From the NCBI GenBank assembly GCA_047622605.1, contig JBLHND010000127.1, forward strand, positions 1-10,462: a stretch of 10,462 nucleotides of DNA. The letters are read 5' to 3'. Position numbers and translations under genes: made by a program. Shown here in pieces: positions 1 through 6,213 of the stretch. This DNA comes from Motiliproteus sp047622605. GTDB lineage: Bacteria > Pseudomonadota > Gammaproteobacteria > Pseudomonadales > Balneatricaceae. The notes beneath the pieces are model-generated. The model saw only the letters and a list, made by a program, of their open reading frames with translations. It did no database searches and was not told the origin of the DNA. Positions within the stretch are counted from its first letter, which is position 1; every line of letters starts with the position of its first letter.

Positions 1-138
1 AAAGGTATCGCAGATCTTGGAATAAGAGAATGGACATGCAGTGAGTGTGGTGTCGCTCACAATCGCGATGTAAACGCGGCTAAGAACATTCGCGCGCTGG
101 GGCTACAGCGTCTTGCAGAAGGAAAGGTAGCGGCTTAG
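1..138 (+). CDS. tnpB: TnpB (OrfB) of IS200/IS605 family, C-terminal fragment
   Basis: Frame 1 is open from the window edge to a TAG at 136-138, giving the last 45 residues of a TnpB protein. TnpB is the RNA-guided nuclease of IS200/IS605 transposons and the ancestor of Cas12. Seen directly: a CSEC pair (residues 13-16 of the fragment), which is the second half of the zinc ribbon, followed by NRDVNAAKNI (21-30). The Asp in DVNAA is the third RuvC-like catalytic residue, so the end of the nuclease site is intact. The tail after it is short, as usual for the family. The 5' part lies left of the window, so I cannot say whether the full gene is functional or whether a tnpA transposase accompanies it. 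The typical IS605 right end follows 40 bases later. Confidence is high for the family, none for completeness. Confidence 0.93.
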   Translation, partial: KGIADLGIREWTCSECGVAHNRDVNAAKNIRALGLQRLAEGKVAA

Positions 139-207
139 TAAGTCGCCCTAGTCTAAGAGCTGTAATGGCTCTTGGAATCCCCTTCCTTTAGGGAGGGGAG
201 CAGTCAA
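100..207 (+). ncRNA. Probable TnpB guide RNA scaffold (omega/reRNA)
   Basis: In IS200/IS605 elements the TnpB guide RNA derives from the 3' end of tnpB plus the untranslated region up to the right end, and the guide is the transposon-flanking DNA just beyond it. The layout here fits: tnpB ends at 138 and the right end is at 207. The 5' limit given is only a placeholder because it cannot be read from sequence. The predicted guide would start at 208 (CATCTCAGGAGC...), inside the interrupted toxin gene. Placement rests on family knowledge; the hairpin and boundary are seen directly. Confidence 0.45.
179..198 (+). repeat. IS605-type right-end subterminal hairpin
   Basis: An 8 bp stem (CCCCTTCC with GGGAGGGG, one T-G wobble) with a TTTA loop sits 9 bases before the inferred cleavage position. 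In this family the TnpA HUH transposase recognises such a hairpin in single-stranded DNA. The same hairpin is normally part of the 3' end of the TnpB guide RNA. Confidence 0.85.
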
Positions 208-285
208 CATCTCAGGAGCTTTAAACCCGGTGCTGAAATCACACATAAGAATAGTGCCCGGGCGGGGATGGAATGTTAAGGCCAT
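208..285 (-). pseudogene. PemK/MazF-type toxin, 5' part, interrupted by the IS
   Basis: Reading leftwards from an ATG at 285-283, 26 codons encode MALTFHPRPGTILMCDFSTG followed by FKAPEM. This resembles the N-terminus of chromosomal PemK/MazF-family type II toxins (mRNA interferases), where an HPRPGxIxxCDF strand is followed by a GF..PEMVK..RPVVV segment. The match stops exactly at 208, next to the IS terminal TCAA. Beyond it the frame runs through IS DNA for 19 sense codons to a TAG at 150-148, giving a chimeric product of 45 residues that lacks most of the toxin fold. An AAGGA lies about 10 bases before the ATG on the minus strand, a reasonable ribosome binding site. The rest of the toxin should lie left of the IS, outside the window. 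I found no convincing antitoxin immediately upstream. The family call is from memory of the motif. Confidence 0.68.
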
Positions 286-711
286 TAAACTGTTTTCCTT
301 GTTTCAAGTTAGGCCGCCGTCCTTGAGGGCTTCCCTGCCGTATTTACTCATCTGCGTGGAATCGTATAAGAGTTAGAAGTTGTTCACCTAACTGTCATAA
401 GTCGCTTCATTTTAAGCGTAGCTGGTCGAGCATCGCCCGGTGGTTTATATCAACAAGGGTGCGGTCATAGAGGGGTGCCGGGAAACGGTTAAGCCACTCT
501 CGGGCGGCTCTCTAGCCGCTTCCTCCTTTGTGACGCTCTTACTGCAGAGCATGGCGTAGCCTAGACTGTTTTGCACTGCCAGCCACAGCACCTCTGTAAG
601 TAATCGGCGTTCGTGGGGCGTGCAGCTGTTACCGGAGCTTTAAGTTACCTACCCACAAGCCCCGCCTGAACTCGCTGTCCGGGCGTCAGTATTCAGGCTA
701 TCCCCCGCACC
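286..711. other. Stretch without an identifiable gene
   Basis: I could name nothing here on either strand. Two short minus-strand open stretches exist. One is a 15-codon ORF at 351-304 (MSKYGREALKDGGLT, stop) just upstream of the toxin start. The other is about 33 codons ending at the TGA at 409-407, containing WLNRFPAPLYDRTLVD and then INHRAMLDQLRLK; it has a protein-like composition, but a stop precedes it and no start is evident. They may be remnants of the antitoxin or another accessory gene. A small palindrome, GCGGCT-CTCT-AGCCGC, lies at 504-519, and GCCTGAA/TTCAGGC arms at 664-670 and 692-698. Neither has a T-tract. The position between an IS insertion and the core gene yicC suggests eroded accessory DNA. 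Confidence 0.5.
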
Positions 712-1578
712 TCACTCTATATTCTGAATCTGCTCCCGCATCTGTTCGATCAGTACCTTGAGATCGACCGCGCACTGGGTGGTTTCGGCGACGATGGACT
801 TGGAGGAGAGGGTGTTGGCTTCGCGGTTGAGTTCTTGCATCAGGAAATCCAGGCGGCGGCCGCTGGCGTCGTCCTGGGTGAGTACTCGGCGGACTTCGGT
901 GAGGTGGGTGTCGAGGCGGTCGAGTTCTTCGTCGACGTCGGCTTTTTGCGCCAGCAGTACCATCTCCTGTTCGAGGCGGTTGGGATCCAACTCGACCCGG
1001 GCCTCTTCGAGCCGCTGGAGAATGTTGCGCCGCTGTTTGGCCAGGATCTCGGGCAGGCGGGTGCGAACCTGGATCACGACGGTGGCGATGGCATCTAGGC
1101 GCTGGTTGATGAGCAGGGCGAGTTCTGCGCCTTCGCGACGGCGGTTGTCGATCAGTTCCTGGATAGCGACATCGAACAGCGTTAGCGCACTGCCGTGCAG
1201 GGCTTTCATGTCCAGTTGCTGTTGCTGGAGTACGCCGGGCCAGCGCAGCAGCTCCAGGGCATCGATCGGGGCGGGATTGACCAGCAGATCGGTGATCTGC
1301 TGGGCGGCATCGCGCACCTGGGTGGCCAGCGGTAGGTTGACGCTCAGCGGGCTGTCGCCCTGCTCGGTGGGGTGAAAGCGCAGGCTGCACTCGACCTTGC
1401 CGCGTTGCAGGGTCTTGCGCAGCCGCTCACGCAGCGGGCTCTCGAGTTCGCGGAAGCTGTCGGGCAGGCGCAGCTGGGGCTCCAGGTAACGGTGGTTTAC
1501 CGAACGGAGCTCCCAGACCAGGGTGCCATCGGTCTGTTGCTGCTGCTGACGGGCGAAAGCGGTCATGCTGCGTGTCAT
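712..1578 (-). CDS. yicC: YicC family endoribonuclease
   Basis: This 288-residue protein has the usual family length (E. coli about 287). The N-terminus MTRSMTAFAR and the SVNHRYLE motif (26-33) are typical of the YicC N-terminal domain. The C-terminal DUF1732-type domain carries HLTEVRR (225-231) and GRRLDFLMQELNREANTLSS (240-259), the most conserved segment of the family. YicC is a cytoplasmic protein described as an endoribonuclease involved in turnover of small RNAs together with the degradation machinery. The ATG at 1578 is chosen because MxRSMTAF is the conserved family start; the ribosome binding site before it is weak. It is divergent from rph, an arrangement also known from enterobacteria. 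gmk, a common neighbour of yicC elsewhere, does not follow; the DNA downstream is disrupted by mobile elements. Confidence 0.95.
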   Translation of the reverse strand: MTRSMTAFARQQQQQTDGTLVWELRSVNHRYLEPQLRLPDSFRELESPLRERLRKTLQRGKVECSLRFHPTEQGDSPLSVNLPLATQVRDAAQQITDLLVNPAPIDALELLRWPGVLQQQQLDMKALHGSALTLFDVAIQELIDNRRREGAELALLINQRLDAIATVVIQVRTRLPEILAKQRRNILQRLEEARVELDPNRLEQEMVLLAQKADVDEELDRLDTHLTEVRRVLTQDDASGRRLDFLMQELNREANTLSSKSIVAETTQCAVDLKVLIEQMREQIQNIE

Positions 1579-1789
1579 AAGTAGACTCTAAATAGGTAGT
1601 TGAATCATTCGGTTATAATCGGAAGCGTTCGGCGTATGCGTTTTGTGTGCGTGATGGGTTGGCATACTGCGTGTTATAAGAGCGGTTCTCGATTAACATT
1701 GCGAATCTTTTGGTATTTGCCATTCTAGCAACCGGCTCACGGCGGGGACTAGGATTGTTTCGCTTCACATTTTTATTTAAGGTTTTCCG
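1579..1789. promoter_or_regulatory. Shared yicC/rph divergent promoter region
   Basis: This 211 bp region must hold promoters for both yicC (leftward) and rph (rightward), and it is visibly more AT-rich than the flanking genes. The best visible rightward candidate is an extended -10, TGtTATAAG at 1672-1680, without a good -35. A second candidate is TTGCGA (1699-1704) with CATTCT (1721-1726) at a 16 bp spacing. TATAAT at 1614-1619 matches a -10 exactly but has no -35 partner. No start can be fixed from sequence. The rph ribosome binding site, AAGG, lies 7 bases before its ATG. Confidence 0.4.
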
Positions 1790-2563
1790 ATGAGCGCTAC
1801 CCTCTCTGATCAATTTAAGAATCTCGGTGTCGATGCCCTGCGTCCCAGTGGCCGGGCCAATGACGCGCTGCGTGCGATCCGCATCAGCCGCCACTACACC
1901 ATGCATGCCGAAGGGTCGGTGCTGGTGGAATTTGGTAACACCAAGGTGCTCTGCACCGCGACGGCGACCCGTGGTGTGCCGCGTTTTCTGCGTGGTAGCG
2001 GTACGGGCTGGGTGACGGCAGAGTATGGAATGTTGCCGCGTTCGACCGGTTCGCGGATGGATCGCGAGGCCACACGCGGCAAGCAGGGCGGGCGTACCGT
2101 CGAGATTCAGCGGTTGATCGGCCGTTCATTGCGGGCGGTTCTGGACCTGAAGAAGCTGGGCGAGAATACCATTACCATCGATTGTGATGTGATCCAGGCC
2201 GATGGCGGTACCCGCACCGCCGCGATCACGGGCGCCTGTGTGGCGATGATGGATGCGATCGCCTTCCTCAAGAAGGATAAGAACGGCGCGCTCAGAGGCA
2301 ACCCGATCAAGGGGATGCTGGCAGCCGTTTCGGTGGGTATCTATAAGGGGCAACCGGTGCTGGATCTCGATTATGCCGAAGACTCCAAGGCGGAGACCGA
2401 TATGAATGTGATCATGACCGAGGCCGGTGGCTTCGTCGAGATCCAGGGCACCGCCGAGGGCGCGACCTTCAGTCAGGAGGAACTCGCCAGCATGTTGGCG
2501 CTGGCATCCAAGGGGATCAAGGAGCTGGTTGTACTGCAGAAGGCGGCGCTGGCAGCAGGCTAG
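1790..2563 (+). CDS. rph: Ribonuclease PH
   Basis: RNase PH is a phosphorolytic 3'-5' exoribonuclease that trims tRNA 3' ends and works as a hexamer of dimers in the cytoplasm. Family motifs in order: RPSGRANDALR (18-28), GNTKVLCTAT, the GWVTAEYGMLPRST segment, the EIQRLIGRSLRAV phosphate-binding segment with its Arg residues, and ADGGTRTAAITGA with the second conserved Arg. All core parts are present. The product is 257 residues, longer than the usual ~238, because the family normally begins MRPSGR whereas here 17 residues (MSATLSDQFKNLGVDAL) precede RPSGR. The ATG at 1790 has AAGG 7 bases upstream. The only in-frame alternative near the canonical position is a CTG at 1838-1840, so I keep 1790. 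Partners such as pyrE or rdgB do not follow; the gene is convergent with the signalling operon. Confidence 0.96.
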   Translation: MSATLSDQFKNLGVDALRPSGRANDALRAIRISRHYTMHAEGSVLVEFGNTKVLCTATATRGVPRFLRGSGTGWVTAEYGMLPRSTGSRMDREATRGKQGGRTVEIQRLIGRSLRAVLDLKKLGENTITIDCDVIQADGGTRTAAITGACVAMMDAIAFLKKDKNGALRGNPIKGMLAAVSVGIYKGQPVLDLDYAEDSKAETDMNVIMTEAGGFVEIQGTAEGATFSQEELASMLALASKGIKELVVLQKAALAAG

Positions 2564-2619
2564 GAGGCTGCGCCCTTTTCTTTGGCTATGTCCCCGTTAA
2601 GTGTTGCGGTGCTGTCATC

Positions 2620-2636
2620 GTCAGGCTGAAGCCGAC
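2620..2636. repeat. Short REP-like palindrome downstream of rph
   Basis: GTCAGGCT (2620-2627) pairs with AGCCGAC (2630-2636) across a 2-base gap, with one bulged A. This resembles extragenic palindromes of the type GTCGGGCT...AGCCCGAC found between genes in many gammaproteobacteria. It overlaps the start of the tandem 52 bp repeat and lies 57 bases after the rph stop, so it may protect or end the rph transcript. No T-tract follows. Confidence 0.5.
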
Positions 2637-2737
2637 CTACAGGGATGTGGGAAGTGCAGCAAGTCCGTAGGGAACGGACGCTGCCGACCTACAGGGATGT
2701 GGGAAGTGCAGCAAGTCCGTAGGGAACGGACGCTGCC
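2631..2737. repeat. Exact 52 bp tandem duplication with hairpins
   Basis: Two identical copies run head to tail, 2631-2682 and 2683-2734, starting GCCGACCTACAGGGATGTGG, followed by the first three bases (GCC) of a third copy. Each copy holds a hairpin: GCAGC-AA-GTCCGT-AGGGA-ACGGAC-GCTGC (2656-2684 and 2708-2736), an 11 bp stem with a 2-base bulge and a 5-base loop. The right arm of each hairpin spans the unit junction, so the extra GCC lets both copies fold. It sits between the convergent rph and phosphodiesterase genes. No long coding frame uses it. Identity between copies implies recent duplication or gene-conversion-like maintenance. Confidence 0.9.
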
Positions 2738-2761
2738 TAACCCACAAAAGAAGCTGGGCTT
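2738..2761. terminator. Possible hairpin at the 3' end of the signalling operon
   Basis: TAACCCA (2738-2744) can pair with TGGGCTTA (2754-2761) with one bulged C, around CAAAAGAAG. It overlaps the TAA stop (2762-2760) of the phosphodiesterase gene. It lacks a clear T-tract on either strand, so a role in termination is only suggested by its position between convergent genes. Confidence 0.25.
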
Positions 2762-5700
2762 AGACCACCATGAGGGGCTGTTCCGATTCGTAGCTCTGCT
2801 GATAGCGGGCGAATGGCCGGTCGTATTCTCGAATATGGATTACGGCGCTGTTTCTCAAGAAGCAGATCAACTCGTACTGATTCACGTTCTCATACTCGTT
2901 GACCAGACGGTATTCATGGCCGAGAAGCCTGGCTAACAGGTTAGCGTGCTCCTGTTGGTGCGCCTTGACGGCCGGATAGCGGATAGCGGTCATCAGGGCC
3001 TCTTCGGCCTCGAAATGCTGACGACAGGCGTCTGTGAAGTCTTGGTAGAGGGCGGTGATCTGTGCGCGACCGGCATTCGCAAAGAAGGCGTCCGTGAGCT
3101 GGTTATGGATGTTGAACAGCTGCGCATGTTCGGTATCGACCTGGTCGATCTCCAGGACGTGATTCTCAGGATCCAGATGGCTGCTTCTTTGAATCCGGTC
3201 CAGTAGCCGCTCTTTCTTGAGTAGTGATCTGCGCAGCTTGTAATAGTAGAAGCCCTCATCGATATGGGCTTTCAGGTCTTCAGCGTCCCAGGGCTTGGAC
3301 AGGAAACGGAACACCGACCCTTCGTTGATCGCCTGGGTGACGATTTTCAGGTCCGTGTAACCACTCAGGATGATGCGGCTGGTATCGGGGTAGGCGAGTT
3401 TGATCTTGCGCAAGAACTCGACTCCGGAGATCGCAGCCATGCGCTGGTCGGTAATGACCACCCCCACGTCGTAGCTGGCCAACCATTCCAGGGCTTGCTC
3501 GGGCGCGGTGGTCAGTAGCAGCCGGTAGGGGCTGTAATGGAGTGCGCGGCGGACGGCGTTGAGCACCTGCTGCTCATCATTGAGAACGATGACGATATCT
3601 TCATCCTCGGCGGTCCTGTTCAGTGGGGTAAAGCCCTGGTGGACGATCGCACTAAAGTCGGCCGCCGGCACGGGCTTACTGAATAGATAACCCTGAATGT
3701 GGTGGCAGCCGTGACGGCTCATAAAGCGACCCTGCGCTTCGGTTTCAACGCCTTCGGCGACGGTGTTGAGCCCTAGGTTGCGGCACATCGACAGCGTACT
3801 TTCGACAATCACCGCGCTCTGCGGATCATGACAGACCTTCTGGACGAACGACTGATCGATCTTGACCGTATGGATCGGCAGCCTGCTGATATAGGCCAGC
3901 GACGAGTAGCCGGTGCCGAAGTCGTCGAGGACGATCTTGAGTCCCAGGCCGGTAAAGTCGTTGAGGATCTTGCGCACCGCCACGGGATCTACCACGAGTA
4001 TCGACTCGGTCAGTTCCAGTTCGATCAGGCCCGGATCCACCCGATAGGTCATCAGGCTCTCCCTGAGCGTCTGCAGCAGCTGCGGATCCGAGAGCTGACG
4101 GGCAGAAATATTCAGCGAAACCGGGAGGCTGAGCAGACCCTTAGCCGACCATTCGCCGACTTGGCGGATCACCTCCCTGATGACCCAGCGTCCGATCTCG
4201 ATGATCTGGCCGCTGCTCTCTGCCAAGCCGATAAACTCCAGCGGCGAGACCATGCCTCGCTCTGGATGACACCAGCGAATCAGAGCTTCGGCCCCGATCA
4301 CCTGGCCACTGAGGATATTGACCTTGGGTTGGTACCACATCTGAAACTGGGACTCGTCGAGGGCCCGCGTCAGGTCTTTTTTGAGTGAAAAAGCGGCGAG
4401 GGCTACCGAGTCAAAGCTGCTGTCGTAGATCACCGGCACTCTGGAGCCGCTGGCTTTGGCTCTATGCAGGGTCGTCGTCAGGTGTTGCAGCAGGGTCTCG
4501 GTATCTCTGACGCTATGGGGGAGTTCGAGGATGCTGCAATAGAGCTCGATAGGAATATCGGCGGCCGGGGTCATAAAGGGATCGGCGCAGAGTGCCTCAA
4601 TTTTTAGTCCTATAGTCGCGATATCATCCGTGGCGCAGATCAGCACGAAGGTATCCCCCGACAGGCGTGCCAGAGTATCGGCCTTTCTGAACAGCGTTTT
4701 CAGCCGAGCACCGAGCTCCCGAAGCAGGGTGTCACCGATCGACAGCCCCATGCTCTCATTGATCAGGTGCATCTGTTTGATGTCGATCGCACAGAGCAGG
4801 GCGTGTTGGCCGTCGCGTTCGACCTTGGCGACCATCTGCTCCAGGCGATCCCGCAGCAGGCGTTCGTTGGGCAGGCCGGTCAGGGTATCGTGGGTGCTCA
4901 GGGTCGCTAGCTGATTCTGGTAATACTTTTTCTCGGTGATATCTTCCTTGAGCACGACATAGCTGACCAGTTCGCCGCCGCCATACACCGGCCAGATGAT
5001 CTGAGACTCCCAGTACAGCTCGCCCCTCTTGTTGCGGTTGCGGATGTCGCCGCGCCACTGATTTCCGCTCCTGAGGGTGTCCCAGAGGTCTTGATAGACC
5101 TCCTGGGGGGTCTCGCCCGAGCTGATCAGTTTGGGCGTCTGGCCGATAAGCTCCTCCCATGAGTAGCCGGAGATCGAGCAGAACTGCGGATTGACATAGT
5201 CGAACCTTGCCTGGGCGTCGGTGATCGCTATCGCGATGGGACTCTGCTCGATGATCTGGCGCAGGCGGCTGTTCTGTTCATAGAGGTCGTAGCGGTCGAC
5301 CAGCACGGAAACGCTGTTAACCAGCTGCTGCAGTGCTTGAAGCGCCTGCGTTGTAACCCTGACATCGCCCTGGATGCTGAGTAAGAGCACGCCGCGGTGG
5401 CGCTCCTTGCGATCGAGCATCGGGAAGCGATAGAAATCCTCAGTGGCACTCGGCGCTTCGGGCTGGGCGTCAGCGGGGTCTGGTTCAGAATATTCCCCGG
5501 CCGGTGTGGGCCGAAGCTCCCGGCAGCTCTCGGCGGCGAGCGTTGCGACCCGCATCTCCTGACTGGGGCTGAGCCGATAGGCGGCCGGCATGGCCAGGGT
5601 ATTCTTGGCGCGGTCGAACAGGAAGAAGGCCCCCTGTTGGCGGAAGGGCTCAGCGGCGCTCGTGCAGATCTGGATCAGTACGCTCGTCAGCATCTGTTCC

Positions 5701-6155
5701 AGGGTCTGATTATGGAACGTCTGGCTGTTGATCGTCTCGGCCGTCTCCTGGTCACGCTCTTTGGCCTGCAGTTGGTGCCTGGCATCGGCCAGCTCGGTGA
5801 TGTCCCTGAGGGTTCCCACCAGGTGCCAGCGATCTGCGGATTGGAACGCAGAGAGGCTCAGCTCGGCAGGGAAGGGGCTGCCATCGCGCCTGAGTCCCTG
5901 AATCTCGATGCTCTGGGCGGGTTTATTGCCGGCTGTCGCGCGGAGCCGTTGCCGGGCCTGTCGAAATTGCGCACGAGAGGCATCCGCGATGATCAGTCGG
6001 TGCAGATCTTTGCCATGCACCTCATCCGCCGTATAGCCGAAGATCTGCTCCGCCCTGGGGCTCCAGTACTCGATGGCGCCCTGATCGTCCGTCACGATCA
6101 GGGCATCGCGAATGCTGCTCAGGCAGGCCTGTATGAGTTCAATATCCAGACTCAT
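2760..6155 (-). CDS. PAS-GAF-PAS-GGDEF-EAL-REC-hemerythrin c-di-GMP phosphodiesterase
   Basis: This large (1131 residues) cytoplasmic signalling protein has no membrane segment. Domains seen: PAS (about 8-122); GAF-like (145-290) with a Pro/Glu-rich insert near 215-240; PAS (297-410); GGDEF (415-575); EAL (590-840); receiver (852-970); hemerythrin (997-1120). The GGDEF signature is SGDTF (499-503), missing the catalytic Glu, so cyclase activity is unlikely; such domains often bind GTP and regulate a neighbouring EAL. The EAL site looks complete: E623-A-L, N682, ELTE (714-717), DDFGTG from D744, K765, E801 and Q821, so it probably hydrolyses c-di-GMP. The receiver keeps D903, S931 and K954, but the acidic pair is N859-D860. 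Hemerythrin keeps all seven di-iron ligands: H1010, H1047, E1051, H1066, H1070, H1107 and D1112. The gene lies 58 bp downstream of a histidine kinase on the same strand. The ATG at 6155 starts just before the first PAS; its ribosome binding site is weak. Confidence 0.93.
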   Translation of the reverse strand: MSLDIELIQACLSSIRDALIVTDDQGAIEYWSPRAEQIFGYTADEVHGKDLHRLIIADASRAQFRQARQRLRATAGNKPAQSIEIQGLRRDGSPFPAELSLSAFQSADRWHLVGTLRDITELADARHQLQAKERDQETAETINSQTFHNQTLEQMLTSVLIQICTSAAEPFRQQGAFFLFDRAKNTLAMPAAYRLSPSQEMRVATLAAESCRELRPTPAGEYSEPDPADAQPEAPSATEDFYRFPMLDRKERHRGVLLLSIQGDVRVTTQALQALQQLVNSVSVLVDRYDLYEQNSRLRQIIEQSPIAIAITDAQARFDYVNPQFCSISGYSWEELIGQTPKLISSGETPQEVYQDLWDTLRSGNQWRGDIRNRNKRGELYWESQIIWPVYGGGELVSYVVLKEDITEKKYYQNQLATLSTHDTLTGLPNERLLRDRLEQMVAKVERDGQHALLCAIDIKQMHLINESMGLSIGDTLLRELGARLKTLFRKADTLARLSGDTFVLICATDDIATIGLKIEALCADPFMTPAADIPIELYCSILELPHSVRDTETLLQHLTTTLHRAKASGSRVPVIYDSSFDSVALAAFSLKKDLTRALDESQFQMWYQPKVNILSGQVIGAEALIRWCHPERGMVSPLEFIGLAESSGQIIEIGRWVIREVIRQVGEWSAKGLLSLPVSLNISARQLSDPQLLQTLRESLMTYRVDPGLIELELTESILVVDPVAVRKILNDFTGLGLKIVLDDFGTGYSSLAYISRLPIHTVKIDQSFVQKVCHDPQSAVIVESTLSMCRNLGLNTVAEGVETEAQGRFMSRHGCHHIQGYLFSKPVPAADFSAIVHQGFTPLNRTAEDEDIVIVLNDEQQVLNAVRRALHYSPYRLLLTTAPEQALEWLASYDVGVVITDQRMAAISGVEFLRKIKLAYPDTSRIILSGYTDLKIVTQAINEGSVFRFLSKPWDAEDLKAHIDEGFYYYKLRRSLLKKERLLDRIQRSSHLDPENHVLEIDQVDTEHAQLFNIHNQLTDAFFANAGRAQITALYQDFTDACRQHFEAEEALMTAIRYPAVKAHQQEHANLLARLLGHEYRLVNEYENVNQYELICFLRNSAVIHIREYDRPFARYQQSYESEQPLMVV

Positions 6156-6213
6156 CGGTATGCACCGGATCTGTAGCGAGGTGCCGCTGGCGAGAGATTG
6201 CGCATAAGTCGGT

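Larger units (their letters stand above)
1..207 (+). mobile_element. IS200/IS605-family element, right-end portion
   Basis: The segment comprises the tnpB 3' end, a short untranslated stretch and a characteristic right end: GGAATCCCC, a hairpin and AGCAGTCAA. The stem CCCCTTCC (179-186) pairs with GGGAGGGG (191-198) around a TTTA loop, with one T-G wobble. Elements of this family have subterminal hairpins rather than terminal inverted repeats, make no target duplication, and often end in TCAA, which places the boundary at 207/208. The boundary is supported independently, because the sequence from 208 onward reads on the minus strand as the start of an interrupted toxin gene. The left end is outside the window. 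Confidence 0.88.

Noticed and set aside
387..494. Possible integron attC site: ACCTAAC near 387 and GTTAAGC near 488 match the core RYYYAAC/GTTRRRY consensus, beside a toxin gene.
   Set aside because: The bases next to the two cores are not complementary, so the required folded structure is absent, and the short degenerate consensus is expected by chance in this length.
664..698. GCCTGAA/TTCAGGC inverted repeat just downstream of yicC as a terminator.
   Set aside because: Only 7 bp with a 21-base loop and no T-tract after it on the yicC strand.
1614..1619. Exact TATAAT as the rph promoter.
   Set aside because: No -35-like hexamer at 16-18 bases upstream and no extended -10; it is also 170 bases from the rph start, so I list it only as a possibility.
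5397..6176. 259-codon plus-strand open frame antisense to the phosphodiesterase gene.
   Set aside because: It lies opposite a clearly conserved multi-domain protein, shows no recognisable domain, and long antisense frames are common in GC-rich genes. The same holds for the 230-codon frame over yicC and the 221-codon frame over hemE.
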